In this document: positions 26,701 to 37,939 of the stretch, piece after piece
How the letters are laid out: the number at the start of each line of letters is the position of its first letter
Numbering within the stretch: position 1 is the first letter of the stretch
Assembly: GCA_963402885.1 (NCBI GenBank)
Contig: OY727098.1
Location: 22,492,717 to 22,556,716 of the forward strand
Length of the DNA stretch: 64,000 nucleotides
Direction of reading: 5' to 3'
From: Antedon bifida
Lineage: Eukaryota; Echinodermata; Crinoidea; Comatulida; Antedonidae
The notes under the pieces: generated by a model
Seen by the model: the letters and a program-made list of their open reading frames with translations, nothing else
Told to the model about the DNA's origin: nothing
Database searches by the model: none
Translations under genes and position numbers: made by a program

Positions 26701-28641
26701 CAGGTACTCGGAGTATAATATTGCAGGCCCATTATTCAGGTTTTACCTGACACTACAATACAAATAGTGAATGCTGTCTTCTACCAGTCTTAACAACACT
26801 CTAAATGTCAACATTTCTTCACACTATCATTTTCAAAAGACAGTAGGTATCTTACAATAGTATAGTAAGATTAAGAAACATGCCAAGTACAAGTAATTTC
26901 AGTTTTATTCGGTTTATTAAACAATAATTTAATCACTTCAACATCTGGTAACATCAGTTATCAGTAGCTCTTTGCTAATTTTCAAATGTCATTGGGGAGG
27001 AATTTTGTCCATGATTTCCCCTAATCAAATGAAATAATGACGTCAGTCCAGTTCACAACGATAACGTGCAGTGTTGCCTCATTATTACAGCTAGATGAGA
27101 AATTCAAATTAAATGGCCGTATTATACTGCAGTAGGTCAGTAAATGCATTCAAATCCTGGCAAGTATCTGCATTTTACACACTAAATTAAAGTTAGAATT
27201 CAAAAATTCTTAATCCTAACATCCAACTAGATTTAATTTTCGACTTTAGTTTATTAAAAAAAAATAATGTATATTATTATTAAGCCAGCGTTTTGATAGA
27301 ACATAGTCATCATCTGAAGAAGGATGATGGTAACTACATTTTTTTAATTTAAACAATCTGTCAGCACTTGCTTCATAATTACTACAGCACATTATCATGT
27401 GTGTAGATACTTTATAAATCAATGTGATAATCCATTGTTGGCAATTACTGTGTGTGCCAATTTAAAAAAATCACTATCATTTTCACCATAAAAAATATCA
27501 GTGGCTACAGTATATTTACGAACCCTGAGAGATATTTAGCTATGATGAACATTTTACTTAATAACTATTTAAGAATTTCCAATTACTGTATGTAACTCTA
27601 TGCAATAGCAAGAATTATTTAATTGTAAGGGTGTTTCCCTTTAGCCTATGTGAATTGTGAATATGGCCAGAGTTTCATGCATAAAAATATTAATAATTAA
27701 CACATTTCATATTCATTTCTATTGTTCAAAATTCGAAATCAAACGTAAAGTACTTACAATACGAACAAAGTTTTGGAGATATGAAATATGTATCCGTTAA
27801 GTCATGTATACACTCTGGCTCTAAAACAAACAAAAACAGCAGACAGTAAATTGTCTAACCTGATCTCATGAAATCAATCAAATACAGTGCATTTTGTAAA
27901 GTTTTAATTTTTAATTAAAAAACTTTACAAAAGGGATTCTTTGGCTAGTATGGGCAAAAAAAAAAGAAAAAAAAACAAGAACTATATAATATATACACAA
28001 AAACAGACAAATATAGTACAAAACTGATATTGAAAGTTAATATTTTTTTTTACAATTTGACAAAATATTTACACAAAATATTGAATATACTGTAATCCAA
28101 TATTTGTATCTAGCGGTATTCTTATTGAGAGTTCTTAATGATCAGTTTCTTTAACTGGATATTTTTCTTCAATTCAAATTCAATCAAGATTGTATAAAAT
28201 AAATATTTAAAAAAAACATGGAGATTAACTGTACTTACCACTGTCATTGCCACCTACAGAAACATACCCCGAGGTGTCAGGACTCGGTGACCTCGCAGGC
28301 CTGACATCAAATTCTGTCCTGTCAGATCCATTGTTATGATTAACACTATTAATAGCAGGAGAATCTGGCTTATCAAGGGATGAAGGTTTACTCGGGGGTC
28401 GACGTACTGGTATTACAATCGTTTCAACATATTTTACGAAAGGACCGGGAAAGCTCCCTCTTTCTTTAGAACGTTCGTTAATACCAGTTAACCATCCTAC
28501 AGGCTTTTCAACAGTTCCTTGAAAGTATTCAAGTTTTTCCGGATCTTTTACACTTAAAATATCTCCGGCACAGAGTTGTAGATCCTCCTCTGCATCTTTT
28601 GGAAAGTCATATAATGCTTCATATTTTACTATTTCTCCCAT
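11731..28641 (-). CDS. PIK3R1: PI3K regulatory subunit p85 with C1-SAM-C1 insert
   Basis: Class IA PI3K adaptor that binds and restrains p110 and recruits it to phosphotyrosine. Exons: 28239-28641, 27758-27820, 24176-24318, 23016-23150, 20871-20985, 20088-20204, 18974-19066, 18210-18308, 17384-17593, 16836-17037, 16182-16276, 15857-15941, 15396-15497, 14730-14910, 14176-14298, 13780-13898, 13153-13329, 12591-12659, 12244-12408, 11731-11941 (2907 nt, 968 aa; human p85alpha 724). Domains: SH3 1-75; C1 140-188; SAM 204-275; canonical C1 294-343 (H294, C307, C310, C324, C327, H332, C335, C343); RhoGAP/BH 357-560 with GLYR; proline motif PPPLPRQP; nSH2 580-680 (FLVR Arg605); iSH2 682-821, with Asp799 and Asn803 matching human D560/N564; cSH2 about 845-960 (FLIR Arg886). 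All phases close. The ATG at 28639-28641 sits directly before the SH3. Large introns hold SINEs and MITEs. The vertebrate symbol is used for the family; this is an invertebrate p85 homologue. Confidence 0.96.
12960..13125 (-). mobile_element. pogo/Tigger-like terminal fragment
   Basis: Read on the minus strand it starts CTACAGTGAAACCCCTTTTT and continues with repeated GGGACAC-type words. This resembles the terminal inverted repeats of pogo/Tigger DNA transposons. No transposase is seen. It lies in a PIK3R intron. Confidence 0.4.
13583..13735 (+). mobile_element. SINE-like repeat, family B, copy 2
   Basis: A tRNA-like head (GTGGTTGACATGCTTGTT and GGGTTCAAATCCTGTC) is followed by the family B tail CCCATCCTGTAATTAGCGAG. 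It is located in a PIK3R intron. Confidence 0.65.
14512..14655. repeat. dispersed two-module repeat, copy 1 (order A-B)
   Basis: Module A (14512-14598) runs from TTGCCCGAAAGCTCTGCTAA to TGTATCTCCATTGA. Module B (14611-14655) contains GCATTGTCATTTTTTCAGTA and TTTGCCTTTGGATTT. The same modules recur near 43 kb in the opposite order. The copy lies in a PIK3R intron. Confidence 0.7.
17155..17200 (-). mobile_element. MITE fragment in a PIK3R intron
   Basis: On the minus strand it reads TGGGTTTTTGGTTGAATTTA followed by ACCGTTTATTTTTG. This matches the interior of the MITE copies at 1-177 and 30546-30877. No terminal repeat is left. Confidence 0.5.
18569..18875 (-). mobile_element. tRNA-derived SINE, family A, copy 2
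   Basis: On the minus strand it has the tRNA-like head (GTGGCCGAGCGGTTAAGACA, then GGGGTTCGAGGCTCAC), the shared body and an ATAAATAAAAATAATA tail. It lies in a PIK3R intron. The A box here is closer to tRNA-Leu/Ser than in copy 1. Confidence 0.8.
19120..19668. mobile_element. MITE with AAGATGTATTGTCCC termini, long copy
   Basis: Perfect inverted ends AAGATGTATTGTCCC and GGGACAATACATCTT bound about 549 bp, flanked by TA on each side. The interior is AT-rich, has no coding potential and is longer than in the 30.5 kb copy. It lies in the PIK3R intron between the two exons that encode the second C1 domain. Confidence 0.8.
19709..19980 (-). mobile_element. tRNA-derived SINE, family A, copy 3
   Basis: It matches copy 2 over most of its length, including CACCAGGGTAACCCC and TCGTCTCGAAAGATGTACTA, and has a degraded tRNA-like head (GTGGCCAAGTGGTTATGATA). 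It starts only about 40 bp beyond the long MITE copy, in the same PIK3R intron. Confidence 0.75.
21926..22343. mobile_element. MITE with ATCTTCTAATAGTAACCC termini
   Basis: ATCTTCTAATAGTAACCC at 21926 and GGGTTACAATTAGAAGAT ending at 22343 are inverted copies. CTAATAGTAACCC is repeated several times just inside both ends. It occurs once as a head-to-head palindrome around 22012-22047. No protein is encoded. It lies in the PIK3R intron between the two SAM exons. Confidence 0.65.
25135..25495. repeat. three-unit tandem repeat, about 118-124 bp
   Basis: Units share ATACTGTAGATACAGATTCT, GTGGGACACGCTACA and CTCATCTGTGTA. The third unit lacks the last part of the consensus. It lies in the large PIK3R intron after exon 3, which otherwise looks empty of features. 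Confidence 0.8.
26558..26576. repeat. poly-G tract
   Basis: An uninterrupted G run of about 19 bases lies in a PIK3R intron. It is a strand-asymmetric homopolymer able in principle to form a G-quadruplex, and is also a common site of assembly error. Confidence 0.9.
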
Positions 28642-30977
28642 TTTGGTCACAAAATTGTTATCAAGAATATTGCAGTTTTCAAGGTCCAATAACAAATTGA
28701 TCAATGTAACATATAAACCTAGACAAAACAATAAAAAAACATTTAATATATATAAAGTATTTAATAATCCGTTTCAACCTCCAGCTTCTGTCCTTCATAT
28801 TCAATTATATTACATGTCTACATCAAGTCAGTATACATTGGTAGATATTTGTCCAAAACTATCAAGATAAAAAATCATTGCTTCTTTCGGGTAGGTCAAC
28901 CGTGCATTTAATGCCTTGTTTTCTATCAGGTCAGGTATAAGATTGACTGTGGCACAAAGAATATGCATTGTTGACGGTGCAGATAGAAACTTACATTTGA
29001 TGCACACAGATATTTTGTGTTAGGTCTATTGGCACAATCAAATGTGTGTCAAATTCATTGTTTCTCATCGGCACGGTCAACCATGCATTTACAGTATAGT
29101 ATTAGGAATGCATTGTTTTCTATATGCTAAAAAGGTGTGCTTCTTTATTCTATTTTTTGGGAAGGGTTTTTTGGTGAAGGTTAAAAAATAAGGACATGGC
29201 AACACTAGCTAGGCTATCAGTCTGACCCATTGTTGTTGATTATTTAGTGTAGGCCTAGGTAGGTGCATCTTCGACAGTCATCCAATAGAATAATAAAACA
29301 CATTAACAAAAATTAGACTTATTCTTATATATGCAAATAAAAAATAATTTAAAAAAATAACCACTTCCATATAATAATGTAAACCATTAAATGAAATCTC
29401 CTATCTACCCCCACCCTTCTGCCACGAGTAATTCTCGCTTATTGTGGCTAGCCTACAAACACAGGCCTCAAACACAGTACGTTGTGTACAGTGTAATACT
29501 ACTTCCTAGGCCTACTTAGGCTATAGCCTAGCTAGGCTAGGATAAAAATGATGTGATTGGCTGGCTCGAAAAGATACTTTCTTGTGGCGGCCCACCGAGA
29601 GACTGAACTCAAGTTTTAACGCTACCTTTGCCAACACGGCTGTCCTATCCACCTGATTGTTCTTGCATTTCATTCGCTACAATAAAAAAAATCAGAAGAT
29701 GCCGAGAGTTATGCAGGAGGTAAAAGGTGACTGTTTGAGCTAGGCTCCTTTTCGACCACTCTAAGCCAGATCTTTCCACAATCCAACACGTCTATCCGCG
29801 CGAGAAATAACCAGGAAGTAGGTCTTCGACGACGATTTTCGACGACCTGAGTGGTAATTTCTTCACACTAATGATGATGTCACACCCAATAAATATACGT
29901 CATAAATTCAACACCGCCCCCAACATAACTGGTTTTCGTCTGCTGCCGATGATGGCGCAATGACAGTCAACTCTAAAATGAAATGAAAACACACGGGGAG
30001 AAACATTAGAATTTTTAACAGAAATATTTCACTGTAATCTAGTTATGCATTATGATACCCACAGCCTTGTATGCCGCGGGTTAATAGAAGAAACACCTGC
30101 TGTCTATTCTAGGTTAGCCAGCCTAATCAAGTTTAACTTTAGGCTAGGTAGGCCCTACTCATTTTGTTGTTTGTTGTATAGAAGCCACCCGGCGAATCGA
30201 CTGGCTAGGCCTAGAGCTGGGATTTCATTAGTTACAAGTACTGTACTAGGCCTAGGCCTAGGCCAGGCACGTGTACTATGCGAAAATATTGTGTTTAGAT
30301 TAGTCCATGTGCGAAAATATCATTATATTTTCACAAAACATGACTTGCCGTATGTAACTTTATCATTGTATGTACTGTAGTATTAATATTATACTTCTTT
30401 ACACTACTACTACTAGCCTAGATAGAGTACGTGTAGGCTAGTGTATTACGAATATATATTATTATTATTATACTAAACTTCAAATTCATTCAAGTGGCAG
30501 TGGTGGTATTTTAACATCACTTTGTTATTGTTAAGATAGCCCTTAAAGATGTATTGTCCCCCTGAAAAAAATCATTCTTAACATTTTTTTGTTAAATATT
30601 CCATTTTAATGTAACATAATAGTTATCCATTTTGACCAAAAATTGGATCGAAAAAAATGTATTTACTTGAAAATTTAAAGCAAAAATTGTCAAATTGGCT
30701 GCCAGCCAATGCATTTTTGGTTGAATTTAACCATTTATTTTGTCATTTTATAAATAAAAACATGATTTTTTTCGTTTCTTTTTCTATTTAAGTGATTAAC
30801 TTTTTTAAAACTACAAAATAACATATTCAAAGTCTGATTTAATTAATGTTCATTTTTTTTTGGGACAATACATCTTTTAACTACTGTTGTTACTATGAAA
30901 CTCAATCTTAATCAATATTCGAAGTTCTTTTTCTTTTTAACAGTAATGATGAGATTGGTTGAAGAACAGATATTAGA
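28642..30977. other. shared 5' region of PIK3R and fukutin
   Basis: The start codons of the two divergent genes are 2.3 kb apart. The interval holds a pair of direct repeats around GGTCAACCGTGCATTTA (28896) and its variant (29082). It also has several CpG-bearing patches (29400-29950), AGGCCTA-rich sequence (30120-30270), and a MITE ending about 100 bp from the fukutin ATG. Untranslated first exons probably lie here, but I could not place them. Confidence 0.5.
30546..30877. mobile_element. MITE with AAGATGTATTGTCCC termini, short copy
   Basis: Inverted ends AAGATGTATTGTCCC and GGGACAATACATCTT bound about 332 bp and are flanked by TA. The right end is 100 bp upstream of the fukutin start codon, so the element may lie in its promoter or 5' untranslated region. 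The interior matches the copy at the left edge of the window. Confidence 0.8.
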
Positions 30978-33900
30978 ATGAGAAAATTAACATCGCTTGT
31001 CCTTACTCTCACTGTTGGTGCTCTCTTCCTTATTCTACAGATGCTTATTATTCATAAATTCATTGAGAGGAGCAAATCTGAAGTAAATATGTACAACATT
31101 TTGAATTTAGATATTCAATTAATTAAATCCGTTCAATTAGACTTCTTTTATCAATAATTGACAACATAATACCTGAATACAACAGACATTAAATTAACAA
31201 CCATTTGTAATTATAATTTATATTATTAATAAAATTTGAAATCATTCAATATATAAAAAGAATGAACTGTTTGAGTAATCCTGTCATGATTCTTTAACAT
31301 TTTTTTAGGTATTAAAAGATCAAAGAGAGGCTCTTCAGACACCAGTGCAATATGTAAGTTAAATAATAATTTAAATGATTTTGATCCCACTTGCCTGTGT
31401 TTCTCCTTTCTAATTTAACACGTTTATTAAGGTTTATTTTATAGATATATACTGTACTTCGAAAAAACACTGAAGGTTTGACAATGTTTAAAGAAGTTTA
31501 TGTCAGCTGATACCTAGAATCAACAACATTGGGTTTGATGACTTAACCTTAACTTTGCCAAACAAATTATACTTATAGTGTAAAGCAATACTGTACAACT
31601 AGTATGTACTGAGGTTTTCTTTAATTTTATCTTTCTTTAATTCCACAGAAGGCTGTTCATATTTTTATGGCAGTAGTGAGTAAATTAGCTGTTCCAGTAG
31701 TTTTAGTTGAGCCATCAATATTGAAAGCAATTATGCAAAAGAGACTTGGACATCTTAAAGAACATAATGATTGTGAATTTGTATGTATAAAGCGCAACAA
31801 AACTACATTTGCTGTCCTTCAACACATGTTGGTGCATCAGCAGGTATGCTGTGGTTAAATTACAAATTGAAGTTGAATGATTAGAAAAAGGATAGTTTCA
31901 CATTTATTAACATGTTAGTAACCTCTTTTGTATACAAAAAAAAAACTTGGCCAGTGTACAGAATGTATTTTCAAAATATCCAGGTTTATACTTTCAATGT
32001 CCTAGACATACAACAAAAACAGCCAACTAAGCTCGCAATATAAGCAAATTAATGCCAGCAAGACTCGACAAAATGGCTGTTGTGTCTTTTCAAAAATACT
32101 ATTTAGTACAATAATATAATAATCTATAAAATTGTATGAAGTTTTTTGGTCCAAGTTTTTATAAAACTAATTTTATTGTTAATAGCAATGAAATGAAGAC
32201 TTTCTTTGTAAAAGTCTTAAGTGATCCCATACAAGCATATAAGAATGCGTTCTCGCATTGATAATACGCTTAACAACATTTTTATTTAATACAGATGAAT
32301 CATCTTTTTTATCATGTTTTAGGAGGAACTAATAAGTTCTTTAAAACTTCATGGTTTTGCTGTTTTCAAAACTGAAGGAGGAGATCCTCTGACAGCGCAC
32401 CAGTTAATGACATCAAAGCTTGTTCCATATCATTATCTGTTAGTCTACCAAGACCATCTCATTCACCTTGCTCTTTTGTATGAAAGAAGTGACTTGTATT
32501 TATGGAAAGGTCCACTTGAGTTACCAAGCGGTAGCAAGCTGTACCAAATTAATTTTCAGATTGGTACATTTGCAACTCCATATTCTGCAGCCATTAAAAA
32601 GTAAATCATCAATTTAATCTTCATTTTTGCATAATGAAAACTATATACAATTTATTATGTAGCAACCATACATATATCATTGACTAGACAAATAGAATGG
32701 TTTAAATTTATTATTAATATATAAATTACATTAGTAATAATTAAAATATAATAACATTCAATCAAGCACTCTGTTGGACTTTTATATTAACTTAGGTTTC
32801 TGGCTTATAGTGAAAAACTTTGGTATAATTGATAATAATAAAGATACTGTATTATAGTGTCAAACCGTATCATCATCTCCAAATTCTGCATCTGAAACTT
32901 GAATTTCTTTGAAATAATACAAATAAACAGATGATTGGAGACTTTGGATCTTCTTGAATTTCTTGACCAGTTGTTGTTTAATTCTAATTCAGTACTTGAC
33001 AATTTATCATCAGGTTTGAAGTAGCAGAAGTCAAAATTGACGGCATCTCCTTAAAAGTTCCAAAACGGCCAAATAAATTTTTAAGAAGTCTCCAAAATTC
33101 AAAATTTCTTGAGTGCGACTACCAGCAAGCAATGGACTTCTACAGTGTTCATGGGAAAGATGACTCCTCAGTTGCTCTAGATTTTAAAAGTAGAGCAATT
33201 GATGTAATATCACATGGACAAAGAATTTTGGATGAGTTAGGGGTTTCATTCTGGCTTAGTAGTGGTACTTGTTTAGGTAAGTTTAAGGTAAATATGTAAA
33301 ATACATTTTTGAATAATTGATAAATTGTACTGTACTTTTACTTAATAAACATTGGCATAAACATCATTAAATTACTTTTCCGGCTAAGCCAATTACACTT
33401 GCTAAGCTAACGGCGAGCATACCCTACTATGTTTGAGAACCATTTTCATTGATTTCTTTGACAGCTGTGATGGGATAGCTGAAATTTTCATTAATATGAA
33501 ACTCCATAGTTTGGATATACATGTTCATGTGAAAAACCATATTTGTTGAAGGCATGTGAAATTAGCATTATAAATTGTCTGAGTAACATGCTTAGTTGGG
33601 TAGTTTTATATGTTTATATTTTGCTGGCTTTCTGCCTCCTCCTGTGTTACACAATTAAATCCTCCACATTTTTGCTGGTAGTATAAAATGAGTTATATTT
33701 AAGGTAGCAAGTTCAAACAAAGTACATCAATCATCTATTGTTCAACCCTTTCTTATAACAAACAAATATATAACTCAAATATAATAGTTATTTAGATAAA
33801 GAGAATATGTTTAAAGTAATAAGATAAAAATTGAACAAGTAAGACTATTATCGTATTATCTACCTGGATGACTTTGCATCATTTGTATGATTTATCTATT

Positions 33901-35163
33901 GTGGCTATAAAACATATATCTTCAACTACAGAATTATTACACATTTGATCTCTATCTTTAGGATGGTTTAGAGAGTGTAGTATTATCCCACATAGTAAAG
34001 ATGTTGACTTTGGTATATGGGCAGTTGATTACAAACCAAATATAATAAGTGCCTTTGAAATGAATGGTTGGATGTTAAAGCATATACTTGGAAAGGTAAT
34101 TGGAATATAAACATCAAAATATGATTGTTAGACAGGCTAATTATTTACTTTACTACAGTAACTATATTTACATATTGTATAGTATTAGGGAAGTTTTGCA
34201 GCACATTGCCAGAAAGTCTAGTGAAGAGTGACTCGATCTCTTAATCTTACTATCTGAATGCAAACATTATGAAATTATAGCCAATCTCTCTGTACTGTAA
34301 AAATAATGTTGATTGACTTGATTGACTAATTTTTTGACTATTTCAGGTTGAAGACAGTTTTGAATTGTCCTTTATTCATAAAAATGGATTGAAACTTGAT
34401 TTATTCTTCTTCTATGAAGAAGTTGATCATGTTTGGAATGGTGGTACTGATGTCTATACAGCAATTAAATATAAGTAAGTTTTGAGATATATATATAATA
34501 AAGGCAAAATTATGTGGATTAACTGTAGCTGGATTTCAATAGCGATACAAATTTACTAAAAAGAAGTAAGTCAAAAGATAAAGTAAACTGCCAGAAAGAA
34601 CCTATGCTAATTTCAAAATAAAATCGCAAAGTGACCAGTTACATACATTTTCAACATTAAAGATATTTAAAGAGTAGTTAGAAAGGTTAGTTTCAAAAGA
34701 ACTTTCAGCATGTAACCTGTGACATTTAGGTTTGAAATAAGGATTAATTTCCTGCAGTGACAAATTTCAACAGATAAATACTAAATAGTGTAGTAAAATA
34801 TTATTATATCTTTATGATATTGAACTATCTAATGATAACATGGTATTGGATCAGGATTTGAACCCATGCATTCAGGGATCCTTGCTGGTATATTAACCAC
34901 CAGTCTACTGTGCCATTATGATAATGAAATTTATGTTCATAATTTTTAGGTATAGTTTTCCAAAGTTCCATCTGTGTTGGACCGAGTTTCAATTAATGCT
35001 TGTGAGAGTTCCATGTGAGACTGAATCATACATCGAAGCTAACTATGGCAAACATTGGAGAAAGAAATTAGAGGAATGGGATTGGAAAAGCAGCCCACCG
35101 AATGTGAAGGAGAATGGCCGTTGGTTTGAAGAAGAATACCAGGATGCTATACAAGTATTCTGA
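30978..35163 (+). CDS. FKTN: fukutin, ribitol-phosphate transferase, complete
   Basis: A Golgi enzyme that adds ribitol-5-phosphate to the O-mannosyl glycan of alpha-dystroglycan, working before FKRP and LARGE. Exons are 30978-31082, 31309-31353, 31649-31843, 32323-32600, 33014-33276, 33962-34095, 34347-34474 and 34950-35163. They sum to 1362 nt, 453 aa (human 461), and all phases close. Residues 5-25 form one N-terminal membrane anchor with a short basic cytoplasmic tail (type II topology). The C-terminal half is the LicD-like nucleotidyltransferase fold: [19 protein letters not shown], the acidic motif KDVDFGIW (Asp309, Asp311) and KLDLFFFY. The end, [10 protein letters not shown] to [10 protein letters not shown], is diagnostic for fukutin over FKRP. 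A 53-bp minisatellite starts just after the TGA. Confidence 0.96.
34845..34915 (-). repeat. tRNA-like sequence, probable SINE head
   Basis: On the minus strand it shows GACTGGTGGTTAATATACC and GGGTTCAAATCCTG with near-tRNA spacing. The stems pair poorly, so a functional tRNA is unlikely. It lies in the last fukutin intron. Confidence 0.45.
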
Positions 35164-35167
35164 TAGC

Positions 35168-36600
35168 TATCTCATGGAGAATGCCTCTCTACAGATACAT
35201 CCATTGAGCAGCTGCCCACATCTCAGATGGAGAATGCCTCTCTACAGAGACAGGCATTGAGCATCTGCCCACATCTCAGATGGAGAATGCCTCTCAACAG
35301 AGACAGCCATTGAGCAGCTGCCTACATCTCAGATGGAGAATGCCTCTCAACAGAAACAGCCATTGAGCATCTGCCTACATCTCAGATGGAGAATGCCTCT
35401 CTACAGATACAGCCATTGAGCAGCTGCCCACATCTCAGATGGAGAATGCCTGTCTACAGATAAAGTCATTGAGAAGCTGCCCACATCTCAGATGGAGAAT
35501 GCCTCTCTACAGATACAGCCATTGAGCAGCTGCCCACATCTCAGATGGAGAATGCCTGTCTACAGATACAGTCATTGAGCATCTGCCTACATCTCAGATG
35601 GAGAATGCCTCTCTACAGATACAGCCATTGAGCAGCTGCCCACATCTCACATGGAGAATGCCTCTCTACAGATACAGCCATTGAGCATCTGCCCACATCT
35701 CAGATGGAGAATGCCTCTCTACAGAGACAGGCATTGAGCATCTGCCCAAATCTCAGATGGAGAATGCCTCTCTACAGATACAGTCATTGAGCATCTGTCC
35801 ACATCCCAGATGGAGAATGCCTCTCTACAGATACAGTCATTGAGCATCTGCCCACATCTCAGATGGAGAATACCTCTCTACAGATACAGTCATTGAGCAA
35901 CTGCCTACATCTCAGATGGAGAATGCCTCTCACAGCTTCAGCCATTGAGCATCTGCCTACATCTCAGATGGAGAATACCTCTCTACAGATACAGTCATTG
36001 AGCAACTGCCTACATCTCAGATGGAGAATGCCTCTCACAGCTTCAGCGATTGAGCATCTGCCTACATCTCAGATGGAGAATGCCTCTCTACAGATACAGC
36101 CATTGAGCATCTGCCCACATCTCAGATGGAGAATACCTCTCTACAGATACAGTCATTGAGCAACTGCCTACATCTCAGATGGAGAATGCCTCTCTACAGA
36201 AACAGCCATTGAGCAGCTGCCCACATCTCACATGGAGAATGCCTCTCTACAGATACAGTCATTGAGCATCTGTCCACATCTCAGATGGAGAATGCCTCTC
36301 TACAGAAACAGCCATTGAGCAGCTGCCCACATCTCACATGGAGAATGCCTCTCTACAGATACAGTCATTGAGCATCTGTCCACATCTCAGATGGAGAATG
36401 CCTCTCTACAGATACAGCCATTGAGCATCTGTCCACATCTCAGATGGAGAGTGCCTATCTACAGAGACAGTCATCTAACACCTGCCCACATCACAGATGG
36501 AGAAAGCCTCTCTACAGATACAGCTTGGATGATGGTAAATGCTTCTCTTCATACACAGTCATCCAACACCTGCCTATATCTCAGATGGAGAATGCCTCTC
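35168..36600. repeat. 53-bp minisatellite abutting the fukutin stop
   Basis: About 27 units of 53 bp each contain CATCTCAGATGGAGAATGCC, TCTACAGATACAG and CATTGAGCATCTGCC. The last few units are degraded. The period is not a multiple of three and single units have few stops, so long open frames run through the array with a 159-bp (three-unit) cycle. They are repeat artefacts rather than genes. The array begins about 5 bp past the fukutin TGA and probably lies in the 3' untranslated region. Confidence 0.95.
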
Positions 36601-37939
36601 TACACAACAATCACGTTACATTGTCTGTAAATCATATGCATGTAACTATAAAAAAAACTTGTTTTAGATATGAATACCAAGTTAGTTACTACATCATGCT
36701 AGAGGTCCATCTGGGCATAAGTACAGTATATCTATTTTAATATCTACATACTATATTCAACTGCCTGACAATGTTCTTAAATACAGATATGAAAAATGAT
36801 ATATGCAAGAGGATTAACCTTATAAATTGCAATATAATCAAGTTTATGTGCTATTTAATATTTTTCAATAAAAAAAGGAAAATAGATGTGAAATTGTGTG
36901 AAAGCCTTCATTACAGTCATTATTCACTGCATCGTCCGTCCATAGTACCTTTGTTGACTTATGAAATATCTACGTCTTCTGCCATACCGCTTTTCTTAAT
37001 TCTTAGTTATTACCTGGATGATTGACAACATTGAATAACTGAATACAACAGAATAATTTAACTAGCATTTATTGTAACACACCATTATATATTAAAAGAA
37101 ATAAGAAACTGATCTATTCTAATAACGTTTTTTAAATTTTTGATTCGAAATATGAATGAATGTCACATGTCAATGATAAAAATAAACTTAAATCAATAAA
37201 CCGGATGGTTGAAATCAATTCTTCAAATGGAGAAAAAATGTCAATAATAAGCATACTACAAATCAAAATATAAAATATAATATGTTATGTATAACTATGT
37301 GTATAATGGAAATAAGAATATTAAAGGGGGACGATACCAACAATTTAATTTGTTTTGGGTATTAGAAGATCCTATAGAGGTTCCTGGGACACCAGTAATA
37401 ATAAAATGGTTCTCCTATTCGGAGACATCTGAAATTTGGTAGATATGTTCATTTCATTTTATGCATTTAGCATTTTAACCGCTATTTTCTAGCGTTAAGA
37501 GTTTAAAAAATGTTTGGAAGTGTATGTTCTTTCATTTCATTTTAAACGAAGAAAAATTATTATCTGATATTGTATTTGATATTACTGTGATCCATGCTAG
37601 TGCCAAATTTAATCCGCTGGAGCACGTGTATCAACATTATTTTTTCTCAAAACTGTTTATAATAACCTAAAAGCATGCTTATTTGCAGATTTCCCTTTTC
37701 ACCAATGATCTACTGTAATTTTATTTTATAAATATTCTAATTCAATATTTACCTACAAAATTTTTATGGAAAAATTAAATAGAAATTATTCATTTACATC
37801 TCTCATCGCGTTGCTTCACAAATTGTTGAGAGGTATTTGCAAATATACTGCAGTGTATACTGTACAGAAAGAAATATATTGACTTATATTCTTATTATAT
37901 TTTTAAAACTTAGATTTCAATTTGATTGGAGACTGAAAT
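36601..37939. other. intergenic between fukutin and uridine phosphorylase
   Basis: AT-rich DNA without a supportable gene. Candidate AATAAA signals for fukutin occur near 36867 and 37187-37196. The two genes converge here. I see no clear repeat. Confidence 0.5.

Noticed and set aside
29565-29650. tRNA-like sequence on the minus strand in the PIK3R upstream region
   Set aside because: Only a weak B-box-like GAGTTCAGTCTC; not enough to annotate as a SINE.
30045-30380. 111-codon open frame between PIK3R and fukutin
   Set aside because: Composition follows AGGCCTA repeats, no family resemblance, no splice logic with fukutin exon 1.
35863-36740. Open frames of 79-98 codons after fukutin, with repeated MENASLQIQ-type text
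   Set aside because: They are products of the 53-bp array with a three-unit cycle and no initiation or splice context.
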